A stretch of 64,000 bases of DNA from JAXDJJ01 sp034665745 (GTDB taxonomy: Bacteria; Actinomycetota; CADDZG01; WHSQ01): the NCBI GenBank assembly GCA_034665745.1, contig JAXDJJ010000016.1, positions 1-64,000 of the forward strand. Reading direction: 5' to 3'. The position numbers and the translations under genes were made by a program. Under the pieces are notes generated by a model. That model saw only the letters and a list, made by a program, of their open reading frames with translations, searched no databases and was not told the origin of the DNA. This document shows positions 50,598 through 59,504 of the stretch, in pieces. The stretch's first letter is position 1. Every line of letters starts with the position of its first letter.

Positions 50598-51818
50598 TCA
50601 GCTTCGCAACTCCATCACAAGCTCCTCGTACCGCTGTGCCACTGCCGCGGGTGATGCCCAGCCCTCGACGAATGCCCTGGCGTGCCGGCCCATCTCGAAC
50701 CTCTCATCCGGCGCAGCGGCCAGGTGCCGGATCGCCTTCGTGAAGGCTTCTGCGTCTTCGGGGACCACGCTGATGCCTGCCCCCGACCGTTCGGCGATCG
50801 TTGCGATCTCACTTCCCGCGTCCACGCTTGCGACGAAAGGACGCCCGGCAGCGAGTATCGAGAATGTCTTCGACGGCACGCTCGAGCGCGCCAAGCCTCG
50901 TTTCAAAGGAACGAGATGGATATCTCCTGCTGCGAGCAACTCGGGGAGGCGTTCGAAGGGTTGGGCGTCGACGAACCTGACGTTGTCGAGTCCTCGGGCT
51001 TGCGCCTCCAAGGTGGGTCGCGCCGCGCCACCTCCGTTGATAACGAAGACGAGGTCGGGATCGTCCCGTAGCGCAATGGCGGCTGCTATCACAAGGTCTA
51101 AGGACTGCGACAAGCCGACGTTACCGGCATACATCACGACCGTCTTGCCCTCGAGGTCGTGCTCTCTTCGGTATGCGTTGTCACCATCCGCGGGGGTGAT
51201 GAACTCGGTGTCGACGAAGTTGGGGATGACCCGCACCTTCGAGGGGTCACCAACCCTGCCGACGATGTTGTCGCGCAGGTCGTCGGAAAGTACCGTGATG
51301 GCGTCGGCCTGCTTGTAGCAGCGATGCTCGAGCGCTCGTGCGGATCTGATCAACAGTGGGTTGCTTAGATATCCAAGTTCGATCGCGACATCCGGGAAAA
51401 CATCCTGGATGTTGAAGACGTATGCAGCCTTGCGAGCTTTAGCGATCGTGTGACCGGCCAGACCCAGGGTCAACGGGGGAGAAACAGCGATGACGCCGTC
51501 GGCATCACCACCACGGCGCCCTTTCATCGCAGCCAGCGCGGTGAAACCGGCGAATGACGCTGCCCGGCGCACGATGTCGGTCTTGTCCTGGGTAGGGAAC
51601 GGGTGCACCCGAGTGATGCTTCCCCATGACCTGTCCTCGGTGCGAACGAGCTTGCCATCGAAACCCGATTCGATCTTGTGCTCTCGGTACCAGGGCAGCG
51701 AGGTGATTACGTCGATGTGATGTCCTCGCTCGACCAGCTCGGAAACAAGCTTCGTGATGACGGCACCTGTTGGAGCAACATCCGGCTCGAAGTGAGGCGT
51801 CAGGACTACTAGCTTCAC
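50598..51818 (-). CDS. Family 4 glycosyltransferase (WbuB-like)
   Basis: A 406-residue GT-B glycosyltransferase resembling WbuB-type GT4 enzymes. VVLTPHFEPDVAPTGAVITKL opens the acceptor domain, YVFNIQDVFPDVAIELGY and KQADAITVLSDDL follow. The donor domain has VVMYAGNVGLSQSLDLVI and an E-x7-E-like SVDAGSEIATIAERSGAGI segment. GTG at 51818 overlaps the stop of the upstream GT4 gene (GTGA), making a three-gene glycosyltransferase operon (50598-54060). It converges on the LCP gene with a four-base gap. Sugar specificity is not predictable. Confidence 0.88.
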   Translation of the reverse strand: MKLVVLTPHFEPDVAPTGAVITKLVSELVERGHHIDVITSLPWYREHKIESGFDGKLVRTEDRSWGSITRVHPFPTQDKTDIVRRAASFAGFTALAAMKGRRGGDADGVIAVSPPLTLGLAGHTIAKARKAAYVFNIQDVFPDVAIELGYLSNPLLIRSARALEHRCYKQADAITVLSDDLRDNIVGRVGDPSKVRVIPNFVDTEFITPADGDNAYRREHDLEGKTVVMYAGNVGLSQSLDLVIAAAIALRDDPDLVFVINGGGAARPTLEAQARGLDNVRFVDAQPFERLPELLAAGDIHLVPLKRGLARSSVPSKTFSILAAGRPFVASVDAGSEIATIAERSGAGISVVPEDAEAFTKAIRHLAAAPDERFEMGRHARAFVEGWASPAAVAQRYEELVMELRS

Positions 51819-52969
51819 AAGGTTGTTCCAAGGACGAGGCGGTACGAGTCTTCGAGGATGTCTGCAGATCGTTCCCAGGTGTACTCGCGGGCGCGTTCAA
51901 GACCTGCTTCGATCAAGCGCGTCCGCTCGTCCTCGTTCTCCAGGAGCTCGCACATGGTCTGGAACCACTCCGCGGGGTTGTCCGGCGAGACGAGCCGCCC
52001 GGCGTCCTGCACGACCTCCGGCAGGGCCGTGGCATCGGCCGCGATCACGGGACACCGCCGGGCCATCGCCTCGAGCACGGGTGCTCCGAAGCCCTCGAAG
52101 CGAGAAGGGAAGGTCAGAGCTACCGCGGCCCGGTACAAGGCTTCGAGGTCGGCGGCGGGAACGTAGCCGAGGCTTCGAATGCTGTCCTTCAGGTCGCGCT
52201 TGCGGATCTCCTCGGCGAGGGGTCCCTCCATCGACTTGGCGGTTCCCCACTGCATCGAGCCCTTCGCGCCCGTGAACACGAGGCTGATATCCGGGTGCTT
52301 CTCGCGCGCCATCGCAAACGCTTCGACCAAGACGAGGTGGTTCTTGTGCGGGTAGGAGGCAGCGGGATAAAGGAAGAACCGCTCGCCGATCCCGTGGCGC
52401 TCCCTGATGTCGGTTACGGGCTCGCTCTCTTCTTTCGGAGAGATCCCATGCGGTACGACGGTTATGAACGATGGGTCGATATTCAAGCGCTCGATCACGG
52501 TGCGGCGGGTGAACTCACTCGGTGTCAGGATCGAGCGTGCTCCTTCGGCGCTGCGCGGCATCACCGTTTTCAGGTACGCGAGCTTCGACCGCGTGAAGTA
52601 CTCCGGATAGAAGATGTATTGCAGATCGTGGATCGTGAGCACAGGCCGGCCTGAACGGATCAAAGGGACGACTCCACCGGCGTGATGGACCAGATCGATC
52701 TTCATCCGGCGACATTGCAAAGCCATCCATCCCGCCTCGCCGGCGAGCACTCTGGCTGGCTTCAATTGCCCGCGCATGGGTGCGTACACCGTGCGGAAGG
52801 TGCGCGCCAAGGTCGGGTGAGCCGACGCGAACTGGGGGAGTGCGAACAGGGTGTAGTCGAGATCGCTCGAGCGTTCGGCGAGTCCGTGCAGCAACCGCGC
52901 CGTGTAGGTCTCGGACCCTCCGACGACACCGGGGACCATCCACATCAGGTTGATCGCGACCTTGTTCAT
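51815..52969 (-). CDS. Family 4 glycosyltransferase
   Basis: A 384-residue GT-B enzyme of GT4. The acceptor domain includes MVPGVVGGSETYTARL near residue 11, TIHDLQYIFYPEYF, and a SEFTRRTVIERL helix. The donor domain has FFLYPAASYPHKNHLVLVEAF and the characteristic TFPSRFEGFGAPVLEAMARRCPVI with the E-x7-E motif. ATG at 52969 overlaps the upstream stop (ATGA); 17 extra codons from an upstream ATG are within the previous gene. Donor sugar unknown; mannose or a deoxyhexose is plausible given the adjacent GDP-sugar genes. Confidence 0.9.
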   Translation of the reverse strand: MNKVAINLMWMVPGVVGGSETYTARLLHGLAERSSDLDYTLFALPQFASAHPTLARTFRTVYAPMRGQLKPARVLAGEAGWMALQCRRMKIDLVHHAGGVVPLIRSGRPVLTIHDLQYIFYPEYFTRSKLAYLKTVMPRSAEGARSILTPSEFTRRTVIERLNIDPSFITVVPHGISPKEESEPVTDIRERHGIGERFFLYPAASYPHKNHLVLVEAFAMAREKHPDISLVFTGAKGSMQWGTAKSMEGPLAEEIRKRDLKDSIRSLGYVPAADLEALYRAAVALTFPSRFEGFGAPVLEAMARRCPVIAADATALPEVVQDAGRLVSPDNPAEWFQTMCELLENEDERTRLIEAGLERAREYTWERSADILEDSYRLVLGTTL

Positions 52970-54060
52970 CCGATCACCTCGGTGTAGATCCGATGCATCT
53001 GCTCGGCGCAAGCCGTCCACGTCATCCTCGCGGCGCGGGCGCGGCCCTCAATACCCAGGCGTTGCTTGGTCTCGGGCTCGAGTGCAGCCGCTATCCCGTC
53101 TCTGATCGAGTTCGGGTCGCGAGGGTCGACGAGGATCGCCGCTTCTCCCGCCGCTTCTTCGGTCGCCGTGCCCCGCGACGTCACGACCGGCGTTCCCTGA
53201 GCCATCGCTTCGAGCACCGGAAGACCGAACCCTTCAGCCAAGCTCGGGTAACAGAACACCTCTGCCGCGGCATACAGGGCATCGAGATCGGAGCGGTCGA
53301 CGAAGCCCAGAGGCGTGATCCTGCTGGGGGCACGCCTAACCAGGCCCGCGAGGTCTTCGTTCCACCCGTCGGGACCGGCAAGCACGAGCCTCATATCGGT
53401 GTCCATCGATAGGAAAGCCTCTACCAACCCGGGGAGGTTCTTGCGCGGCTCCACCGTCCCGGTCCAGAGGACGAACGGTCCATCCAGTTCGAAGTGGGCC
53501 CGCACGCGCGCGATGTCTTCATCTGTAGCTGCCTCGGTGGCGACTCCCCAAGGCACCACCCGTATCCGTTCGGCAACGAATCCGTTTGTCCGGCAGTCGG
53601 CCGCGGTTGCTTCGGAGGGACAGACGACGACGTCTGCGTCGCGCAGGGCGAGCTCGAGACCGCGGTTGAAGAAGCGATTGCCCCGATCCGTGAAGTGTTC
53701 CGGGGACTCGAGGAATGCCAGATCGTGGATCGTAACGACGAGAGGTGCGCTCTTCGGAGGGATCGCGAGGGTCGTTGCGTGGATCAGGTCGACCGGACCC
53801 GTAGCAACCTGCACCTTCGGGGCACGGAACCGGTGCCAACTTTCGTACAGAAGGGCGCGGGGGAGCGGGATCCACTCGATCGGGAACGGCACTTTGAAGC
53901 GCCACGGTGGTTTCGTCTTGTGCCAAGCGCTTATGCCGGTCAACTCGAGCTCCCTATCCGCGAGCGCGCGCGCTAGCTCCCACACCGAGGTTGCTGTTCC
54001 TCCCGGAACCCGGTGCCAGAACTGTTCGACGGTGATCGCGACGTGCTCGGGCTTGTCCAT
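52966..54060 (-). CDS. Family 4 glycosyltransferase
   Basis: A 364-residue GT4 glycosyltransferase. ITVEQFWHRVPGGTATSVWELARAL (about 8-32) binds the acceptor region, VVTIHDLAFLESPEHF and CPSEATAADCRTNGF follow. FVLWTGTVEPRKNLPGLVEAF starts the donor domain and YPSLAEGFGLPVLEAMAQGTPVV contains the E-x7-E residues. ATG at 54060 is chosen: CACAAT lies about nine bases upstream, and the longer frame runs into the region opposite the reductase gene. It heads the operon and is divergent from the fcl-like gene with a 40-base gap. Confidence 0.9.
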   Translation of the reverse strand: MDKPEHVAITVEQFWHRVPGGTATSVWELARALADRELELTGISAWHKTKPPWRFKVPFPIEWIPLPRALLYESWHRFRAPKVQVATGPVDLIHATTLAIPPKSAPLVVTIHDLAFLESPEHFTDRGNRFFNRGLELALRDADVVVCPSEATAADCRTNGFVAERIRVVPWGVATEAATDEDIARVRAHFELDGPFVLWTGTVEPRKNLPGLVEAFLSMDTDMRLVLAGPDGWNEDLAGLVRRAPSRITPLGFVDRSDLDALYAAAEVFCYPSLAEGFGLPVLEAMAQGTPVVTSRGTATEEAAGEAAILVDPRDPNSIRDGIAAALEPETKQRLGIEGRARAARMTWTACAEQMHRIYTEVIG

Positions 54061-54088
54061 GAGGCTCCGATTGTGGACTACCAACGCA

Positions 54089-54094
54089 TACGAT
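54089..54094 (+). promoter_or_regulatory. -10-like TACGAT, leaderless spacing
   Basis: TACGAT ends six bases before the ATG at 54101, identical to the element at 46033. No ribosome site is present. The 40-base gap also serves the minus-strand glycosyltransferase operon. Confidence 0.45.
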
Positions 54095-54100
54095 GCCCTC

Positions 54101-55060
54101 ATGAGCTTCTGGAGCACCAAACGCGTGCTGATCACCGGTGGAACGGGGTTCCTGGGGTCCGCTCTTGCACGGAAAGCGACCGAACGCGGCGCGGCCGAGG
54201 TGATCGCGTTGGGCAGCAAGGACTACGACCTGATGCGTCAATCCGAGGTCGAGCAGATGTTCCAAGAGCACTCGCCCGACCTCGTCTTCAACCTCGCTGC
54301 GAGGGTGGGTGGCATCGGCGCCAACATGCGCCGGCCAGCAGACCTTTATCTCAGCAATCTCCTTATCGGCACGTATGTGCTCGAGGAAGCGAGGAAGCGG
54401 GACATCCCCAAGGTCGTCCTCGCCGGAACGATCTGCGCGTATCCGAAGTTCACGCCGGTGCCGTTCCAAGAAAGTGCGTTGTGGGATGGGTACCCCGAGG
54501 AGACGAACGCTCCCTACGGGATCGCAAAGAAGGCCTTGTTGGTGCACGCACAAGCCAATCGTCAACAGTACGGACAGAACGCCATCTATCTACTGCCGGT
54601 GAACCTCTATGGCCCCGGCGACAAGTTCAACGCCGAGGTGTCACACGTGATCCCGGCCCTCATCAAGAAGTGTGTAGAAGCCACCGAACGCGGCGACGAC
54701 GAGATCGTGGTGTGGGGGACAGGCAGCGCTACACGAGAGTTCCTCTACGTCGACGATGCTGCCGAGGGCATGTTGCTCGCCGCCGAGCTGTACGACGATC
54801 CCGACCCAGTGAACCTCGGGTCCGGACGCGAGATCTCGATCAAGGAGTTGGCCGAGCTGATCGCAAGGCTGTCCGGCTTCAAAGGCTCACTAACTTGGGA
54901 TGCGTCCAAGCCGGATGGTCAGCCCCGTCGCAGGCTCGACACGTCCCGGGCCGAGAAGTCGTTCTCATTCACCGCTGAAACCCCTCTCGAAGAAGGCCTT
55001 AAGACCACCATCGATTGGTTCGTCGCCCACCGCGAGCAGGCCGAGCGCGCAACCGAGTAG
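54101..55060 (+). CDS. fcl: GDP-L-fucose synthase-type epimerase/reductase
   Basis: A 319-residue SDR enzyme. NAD(P) motif GGTGFLG (13-19), AARVGGIGANMRRPADLYLSN (67-87), GTICAYPK (109-116), and catalytic Y139-x3-K143 in APYGIAKKA; NLYGPGDKF follows. This matches GDP-4-keto-6-deoxy-mannose 3,5-epimerase/4-reductase (Fcl/WcaG), yielding GDP-L-fucose. The GDP-mannose 4,6-dehydratase that makes its substrate is not in the window. No neighbour on the same strand overlaps; the 91-base gap to the next gene is unusually AT-rich for this region. Confidence 0.88.
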   Translation: MSFWSTKRVLITGGTGFLGSALARKATERGAAEVIALGSKDYDLMRQSEVEQMFQEHSPDLVFNLAARVGGIGANMRRPADLYLSNLLIGTYVLEEARKRDIPKVVLAGTICAYPKFTPVPFQESALWDGYPEETNAPYGIAKKALLVHAQANRQQYGQNAIYLLPVNLYGPGDKFNAEVSHVIPALIKKCVEATERGDDEIVVWGTGSATREFLYVDDAAEGMLLAAELYDDPDPVNLGSGREISIKELAELIARLSGFKGSLTWDASKPDGQPRRRLDTSRAEKSFSFTAETPLEEGLKTTIDWFVAHREQAERATE

Positions 55061-55151
55061 CTAGAACCACCGTTTAAGTAGGTGTACGGGGTTCAATGTT
55101 CTCCAGTTACGTATGGTCGAAATGTCCAGATACCTATAGATATCGAGACGT

Positions 55152-57092
55152 ATGCATCGCAGGATCTCAGCCCCCATAGTCATCCTCTTGTTAGGCGGCC
55201 TGCTGGCCCCTTCCGCCGCGCGTGCTGCGCGCACCGTGACGATCACCGGCGGCGGGTGGGGGCACGGTATCGGGATGTCTCAGTACGGGACCTATGGGCG
55301 CGCGTTGAAGGGTCAGACGGCCGAGGCGATCCTCCAGCACTACTACTCGGGGGTCGAGGTCGGCCCCAAGAAGATGCCGAAGGTCCGCGTTGGGCTTCTC
55401 CAGGAACGGAACCAGGTTGCGCTGACCTCCGGTCCCTATCTCGGTGGCTCGGGCGATGTCGACTGGATGATCGCGGGGCAGAAGGAACCGCTTGCGTCCG
55501 GAGCGGCAGGCGCCGACTGGCGTGTCGAACCTTCTGCGACCGGGGGTATGCGTCTCTACAAAGGCGGCGAGCAGATCCGGCGCGACGGCACCGGGGTTTT
55601 CGGTGGGACGTCGAAGCCGTTGTACGTCGTGTTCGAGCGTCACGCATCTCTGATCGATGTCGATGACAAGAGCTACAACTACGCGTTCGGTCGACTCGAG
55701 GTTGGTACCTACCCAACCGATCGTTGTGATTCCGGGTATTGCCTGCGTCTCGTTCTGTCGATCACGATGCAGAAGTACCTGTACGGCCTGGGCGAGGTTC
55801 CTTCCTCGTGGCCGGCGGGAGCCTTGCGCACCCAAGCGATCGCAGGCCGTACCTATGCCTACGAGAAGTGGACGCGGTCGGGATCGCATCGCTATCCGTG
55901 CGACTGCACGGTGTACGACTCGACCCTCGATCAGGCTTACGCGGGGGATGGCAAGCGCACCGGCTCGGGCTCGTACTGGGATGACTGGCAAGCAGCGGTG
56001 AACACTTCCAAGGACGAGGTCGTCACGTACAACGGGGCCCCGATCCAAGCTCTGTATTCGTCATCGTCCGGCGGTTACACCGAGAACAACGAGAACGTGT
56101 GGGGTGGTACGCCGTTGCCCTACCTGCGCGGGGTGCCGGACAAACCCGACTCGGTGTCTGCCAACCCGAACTACAAGTGGGATCCAGTGACGATGTCGTT
56201 CGCGGACTTCGAGGGCAAGCTGCAAGCTGCGTATGGCATGGGAACCCTCAAAGAGTTCGAGTTGGTGAAGCCGTTCGGTGTTTCGGGCCGGGTCACCGTC
56301 GTCAACGACAACGGAAGCGGTGGCGTGAAGATCGTCGGCTCATCCAAGACGGTGCGGGTCAGCGGATGGTCGTTCCGGACCGCGTTCGGTTCCACGATCC
56401 TCAAGGACACGTTGTTCCGGATCGATATCGCGTACGAGGTCGGGGACAACTTCAAGGTTGCCTACAGGAATCTAGACAGAGGGCCCGGCGATCCGACCAG
56501 CGCTCCCTATCAGGTTCCGAAAGGTGCCAACACATCCTTAGGTCAGACCCAGGATTTCACCGTAGGGCGTATGACTTGGCGCAAGGAGACCGACGAGGTC
56601 GTGTGGCAATGGGGCGAGGTCCTCAAGCGCTACTCACGTCTCGGGCGTGAGGCCTCGAAACTGGGGATGCCGACGTCCGGGATATGGGGAGAGGCTGGCA
56701 AGTACCAGGGCGGCTCGTACGCGAACGGGATCATCTTGTGGTCCGAGGCCACCGGTGCGCATCACGTCCGTGGCGCGTTCTTCGATTCCTTCCAAGCTTC
56801 CGGGGGTCGCAAGCGGATGGGACTTCCCACTGCCGATCTAACCGACAGTAAGGACGGAGGTCATCGTCAGAGGTTCACCCGGGGCACCTTGTACCAGTCT
56901 CCGAAATCATCCGAGGTCTTCGCCCTATGGGGCGCGATCGACGAGAAGTACCGCGCGCTGGGTGGCGCGAAGTCGAAGTGTGGATACCCGACAGCATCCA
57001 TGGTGGTCGACTCGGCCGGCTCGGCCGCAGCTTTCCAGCATGGGTCGATCGTGTGGACCAAACAGGACGGCGTCAAGGTTCACTGCAACTGA
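55152..57092 (+). CDS. Secreted SpoIID/LytB-domain protein with LGFP repeats
   Basis: A 646-residue exported protein: signal peptide (1-26), a GGGWGHGIGMSQYGTYGRA segment at about 33-51 (SpoIID hallmark), and a SpoIID domain with YLYGLGEVPSSWPAGALRTQAIAGRTYAY near 223-250 and YSSSSGGYTE. The last 190 residues carry LGFP repeats (YSRLGREASKLGMPTS, SGGRKRMGLPTAD, YRALGGAKSKCGYPTAS) that bind cell-wall glycans. SpoIID enzymes are lytic transglycosylases cleaving denuded glycan strands. Upstream, an AT-rich TATAGATATC-type stretch (55135-55144) could be the promoter. Wall location is predicted. Confidence 0.88.
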   Translation: MHRRISAPIVILLLGGLLAPSAARAARTVTITGGGWGHGIGMSQYGTYGRALKGQTAEAILQHYYSGVEVGPKKMPKVRVGLLQERNQVALTSGPYLGGSGDVDWMIAGQKEPLASGAAGADWRVEPSATGGMRLYKGGEQIRRDGTGVFGGTSKPLYVVFERHASLIDVDDKSYNYAFGRLEVGTYPTDRCDSGYCLRLVLSITMQKYLYGLGEVPSSWPAGALRTQAIAGRTYAYEKWTRSGSHRYPCDCTVYDSTLDQAYAGDGKRTGSGSYWDDWQAAVNTSKDEVVTYNGAPIQALYSSSSGGYTENNENVWGGTPLPYLRGVPDKPDSVSANPNYKWDPVTMSFADFEGKLQAAYGMGTLKEFELVKPFGVSGRVTVVNDNGSGGVKIVGSSKTVRVSGWSFRTAFGSTILKDTLFRIDIAYEVGDNFKVAYRNLDRGPGDPTSAPYQVPKGANTSLGQTQDFTVGRMTWRKETDEVVWQWGEVLKRYSRLGREASKLGMPTSGIWGEAGKYQGGSYANGIILWSEATGAHHVRGAFFDSFQASGGRKRMGLPTADLTDSKDGGHRQRFTRGTLYQSPKSSEVFALWGAIDEKYRALGGAKSKCGYPTASMVVDSAGSAAAFQHGSIVWTKQDGVKVHCN

Positions 57093-57099
57093 TCACCTT

Positions 57100-57105
57100 T
57101 AGACT
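57100..57105 (+). promoter_or_regulatory. -10-like TAGACT, leaderless spacing
   Basis: TAGACT lies six bases before the GTG at 57112 with no ribosome site between. It would start a transcript covering the transporter and three nucleotide-sugar genes. Confidence 0.43.
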
Positions 57106-57111
57106 CGCCCG

Positions 57112-57582
57112 GTGACCCCTCTAGACGTTCCTCACGACGCCGTACCCGATGTCATCGTTGCGGCCGCAGGTCGCTCTCCGCGAGCTTCTGCGCTCATCCT
57201 TGCCGTACTGCTCATCGTGAGCGTTTCGCTTGCGGTCGCGGGCCAACTCACGCTGAAGTCAGCGATGGACAAGGTGGGCCGCATCGGCACAGCAGAGGTA
57301 TCGGCCCCCGTGGCGACGATCAAGAAGGTCGCAGGCGAGCCATTGCTGTGGGCAGGCTTGTTCTTGTTCGGTGTTTCAGCCGTTTTCTGGCTCGTTGTTC
57401 TCTCTCACGTGCCATTGTCGGTCGCGTACCCGGTGGTGGGTCTCTCCTACATCTTGATCGTGGCGTTCTCGCGCTATGTGTTGCACGAGTCGGTTCCCTT
57501 GATGCGCTGGTTGGGCGTTGCAGTGGTCGCGCTAGGGATCGGCATCATCGGAGTGTCGTTCCGCAAAGCCTCGGGTTCCTAA
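57112..57582 (+). CDS. Small EamA/DMT-type four-helix transporter
   Basis: A 156-residue membrane protein with four transmembrane helices and the half-EamA/SMR-like pattern: SLAVAGQLTLKSAMDK in helix 1, LLWAGLFLFGVSAVFWLVVLSHVPLS, AYPVVGLSYILIVAFSRYVLHESVP, and WLGVAVVALGIGIIGVSF. Similar short proteins (ArnE/F type) flip lipid-linked sugars. Located upstream of three GDP/NDP-sugar genes, it could move a polyprenyl-phosphate sugar, but this is inferred. GTG at 57112 is preceded by TAGACT. The stop lies six bases before the reductase ATG. Confidence 0.82.
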   Translation: MTPLDVPHDAVPDVIVAAAGRSPRASALILAVLLIVSVSLAVAGQLTLKSAMDKVGRIGTAEVSAPVATIKKVAGEPLLWAGLFLFGVSAVFWLVVLSHVPLSVAYPVVGLSYILIVAFSRYVLHESVPLMRWLGVAVVALGIGIIGVSFRKASGS

Positions 57583-57588
57583 GCGCGT

Positions 57589-58515
57589 ATGAAGGTTCTC
57601 GTCACCGGCGCGGGTGGCTTCGTCGGGGGTCACCTCGTCCCCTCCTTGAGAGACGATGGTCACGAGGTTGTCGGTACCGGTCTCAGCGAGGCCGATGACC
57701 TCCGCTACCTTGACGTCCGCGATCCCAAGATGGTCAACGCCATCGTCGAGCACGTGAAGCCAGACCTCGTGTTTCACCTGGCGGGGCAATCGTCGGTGTC
57801 GCTGTCGTGGCGCGATCCCGCGTTGACCTATGAGGTCAACGCGATCGGCACGCACTATCTGTTGGACGCGCTGCATCGCCATGTCCCGAACTGCCGCGTG
57901 CACATCGCCGCCAGCAGTGACGAGTATGGAAGGGTGCCGCCCGAGGACTGCCCCCTTGACGAGTCCGCTCCATTGCGTCCCGTTTCCCCCTACGCGGTGA
58001 GCCGCGTCGCGGGGGAGTGGATCGCACGCATGTATTACGAGTCTTTCGGCCTCCACGCGGTCGTGACCCGAGCCTTCATGCATATCGGCCCCGGGCAACC
58101 GCCGTCATTCGCGACGGCCGACTGGGCCCAACAGATCGCGATGGCTGAAGCAGGTCAGCGAGAACCCGTCGTGCGCACCGGGGCTCTGGAAGGCATGCGT
58201 GAGTTCGGCGACGTGCGCGATGTGGTGCGGGCCTACCGAGCGATCCTGGAGCTCGGCGATCCCGGCGATGCGTACAACGTTGCAACCGGTGAACCCCATC
58301 GCCTTGGTGACGTGCTCGACCTCTTGATCGGGATGTCGAAGGTCACGATCGAGGTGGCCACGGATCCGGCGAAGATCCGGCCCGTCGACTTTCCGGTGCT
58401 CTATGGCGATGCGAGCAAGCTAGAGGCCAAGACAGGGTGGAAGCCCGAGTATCGACTCGAGGACACCCTCGCAGACCTGCTCGATCACTGGCGAGAGGTA
58501 GTGGCAAGCGCTTGA
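57589..58515 (+). CDS. GDP-4-keto-6-deoxymannose reductase-like SDR (YxxxR active site)
   Basis: A 308-residue extended SDR. NAD(P) motif GAGGFVG (7-13), HLAGQSSVSLSWRDP (63-77), SSDEYG, and the family-typical LRPVSPYAVSRVAGEW, then FMHIGPGQPPSFATADWAQQIA and FGDVRDVVRAYRA. These resemble GDP-6-deoxy-mannose reductase (Rmd), giving GDP-D-rhamnose. Catalytic Y135 is present but the Lys of YxxxK is R139. ATG at 57589 follows the transporter stop by six bases, and its own stop overlaps the TTG of the nucleotidyltransferase (TTGA). A GDP-sugar epimerase is the alternative. Confidence 0.8.
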   Translation: MKVLVTGAGGFVGGHLVPSLRDDGHEVVGTGLSEADDLRYLDVRDPKMVNAIVEHVKPDLVFHLAGQSSVSLSWRDPALTYEVNAIGTHYLLDALHRHVPNCRVHIAASSDEYGRVPPEDCPLDESAPLRPVSPYAVSRVAGEWIARMYYESFGLHAVVTRAFMHIGPGQPPSFATADWAQQIAMAEAGQREPVVRTGALEGMREFGDVRDVVRAYRAILELGDPGDAYNVATGEPHRLGDVLDLLIGMSKVTIEVATDPAKIRPVDFPVLYGDASKLEAKTGWKPEYRLEDTLADLLDHWREVVASA

Positions 58516-59492
58516 AAGCACTTCTCATCGCCGGCGGTCTCGGGACGAGGCTGCGACCACTGACTTTCACGCGTCCCAAGCACCTCCTACCGATCGCGAA
58601 CCGACCCCACATCGAGCATGTCCTTGACCTCCTCGTCGAGCATTCGATCCACGAGGTCGTGCTGCTGACGTCGTACCTGGCCGAGGCGTTCTCTACCGTG
58701 ATCGAGCGGGCCCAAGCACGGGGAGTAACCATCGAGGTTGCACATGAGACCGAGCCGCTCGGGACGGCGGGCGCGATCAAGAACGCGCAGGACTTGATCG
58801 GTGACGACAGCGCGTTCGTGTTCAACGGTGACGTGCTGTCGTCCGTGGATCTCTCGTCGACCTTGCGCTTCCATCAAGGCCACGCCGGCACTGCCACCAT
58901 CGTGCTCACACCCGTCGACGATCCCTCTGCCTATGGAGTTGTCGAGACAGAACCCGATGGGCGGGTGCAACGTTTCATCGAGAAGCCTGCCCCCGGGGAG
59001 ACCACCTCGAACCTCATCAACGCCGGTATCTACATCCTTGATCCGCCCGTGCTTGACCTGATACCCGCGGGCGACGTCGTCTCCATCGAGCGCGAGGTCT
59101 TCCCTCGACTCGCCGAAGCCGGACAGTTATACGCGCTCGAGACCGCCGAGTACTGGATGGACATCGGAACGCCGGAGAAATACCTACAGGCGAACCTCGA
59201 CGCTCTCGACGGGACGTTCCTCACGGATGCCGTGGCCGATCCGCGGACTGGGACCGCGGTCATCGCCGATACGGCGAAGATCGCCGACGGGGCGCAGGTA
59301 TCCTCCGCCTGCATCGGACAACGATGTGTGATCGAGGAAGGTGCAGTGGTCACCGAGAGCGTGCTGCTGGACGGAGTAGTCGTTGGGCAAGGTGCCACGG
59401 TGACCCGTTCAACCTTGGGCCAAGATGCAAAGGTCAAGCCAGGAAGCACGGTTTCGGGGCTCGCCACGCGCGACGGCGAGTCGGTCGGATAG
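58512..59492 (+). CDS. Sugar-1-phosphate nucleotidyltransferase (mannose-1-phosphate guanylyltransferase-like)
   Basis: A 326-residue NDP-sugar synthase. The signature ALLIAGGLGTRLRPLTFTRPKHLLPIANRP (from residue 3), FNGDVLS (metal Asp), EKPAPGE, and AEYWMDIGTPEKYL are typical of GlmU/RfbA-like and ManC-like enzymes. The last 75 residues form left-handed beta-helix hexapeptide repeats. TTG at 58512 overlaps the upstream stop and starts right at the signature. With GDP-deoxyhexose genes on both sides a mannose-1-phosphate guanylyltransferase is the best guess, but glucose-1-phosphate enzymes look similar. Confidence 0.85.
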   Translation: MKALLIAGGLGTRLRPLTFTRPKHLLPIANRPHIEHVLDLLVEHSIHEVVLLTSYLAEAFSTVIERAQARGVTIEVAHETEPLGTAGAIKNAQDLIGDDSAFVFNGDVLSSVDLSSTLRFHQGHAGTATIVLTPVDDPSAYGVVETEPDGRVQRFIEKPAPGETTSNLINAGIYILDPPVLDLIPAGDVVSIEREVFPRLAEAGQLYALETAEYWMDIGTPEKYLQANLDALDGTFLTDAVADPRTGTAVIADTAKIADGAQVSSACIGQRCVIEEGAVVTESVLLDGVVVGQGATVTRSTLGQDAKVKPGSTVSGLATRDGESVG

Positions 59493-59504
59493 GAGGAGCC
59501 CGAA

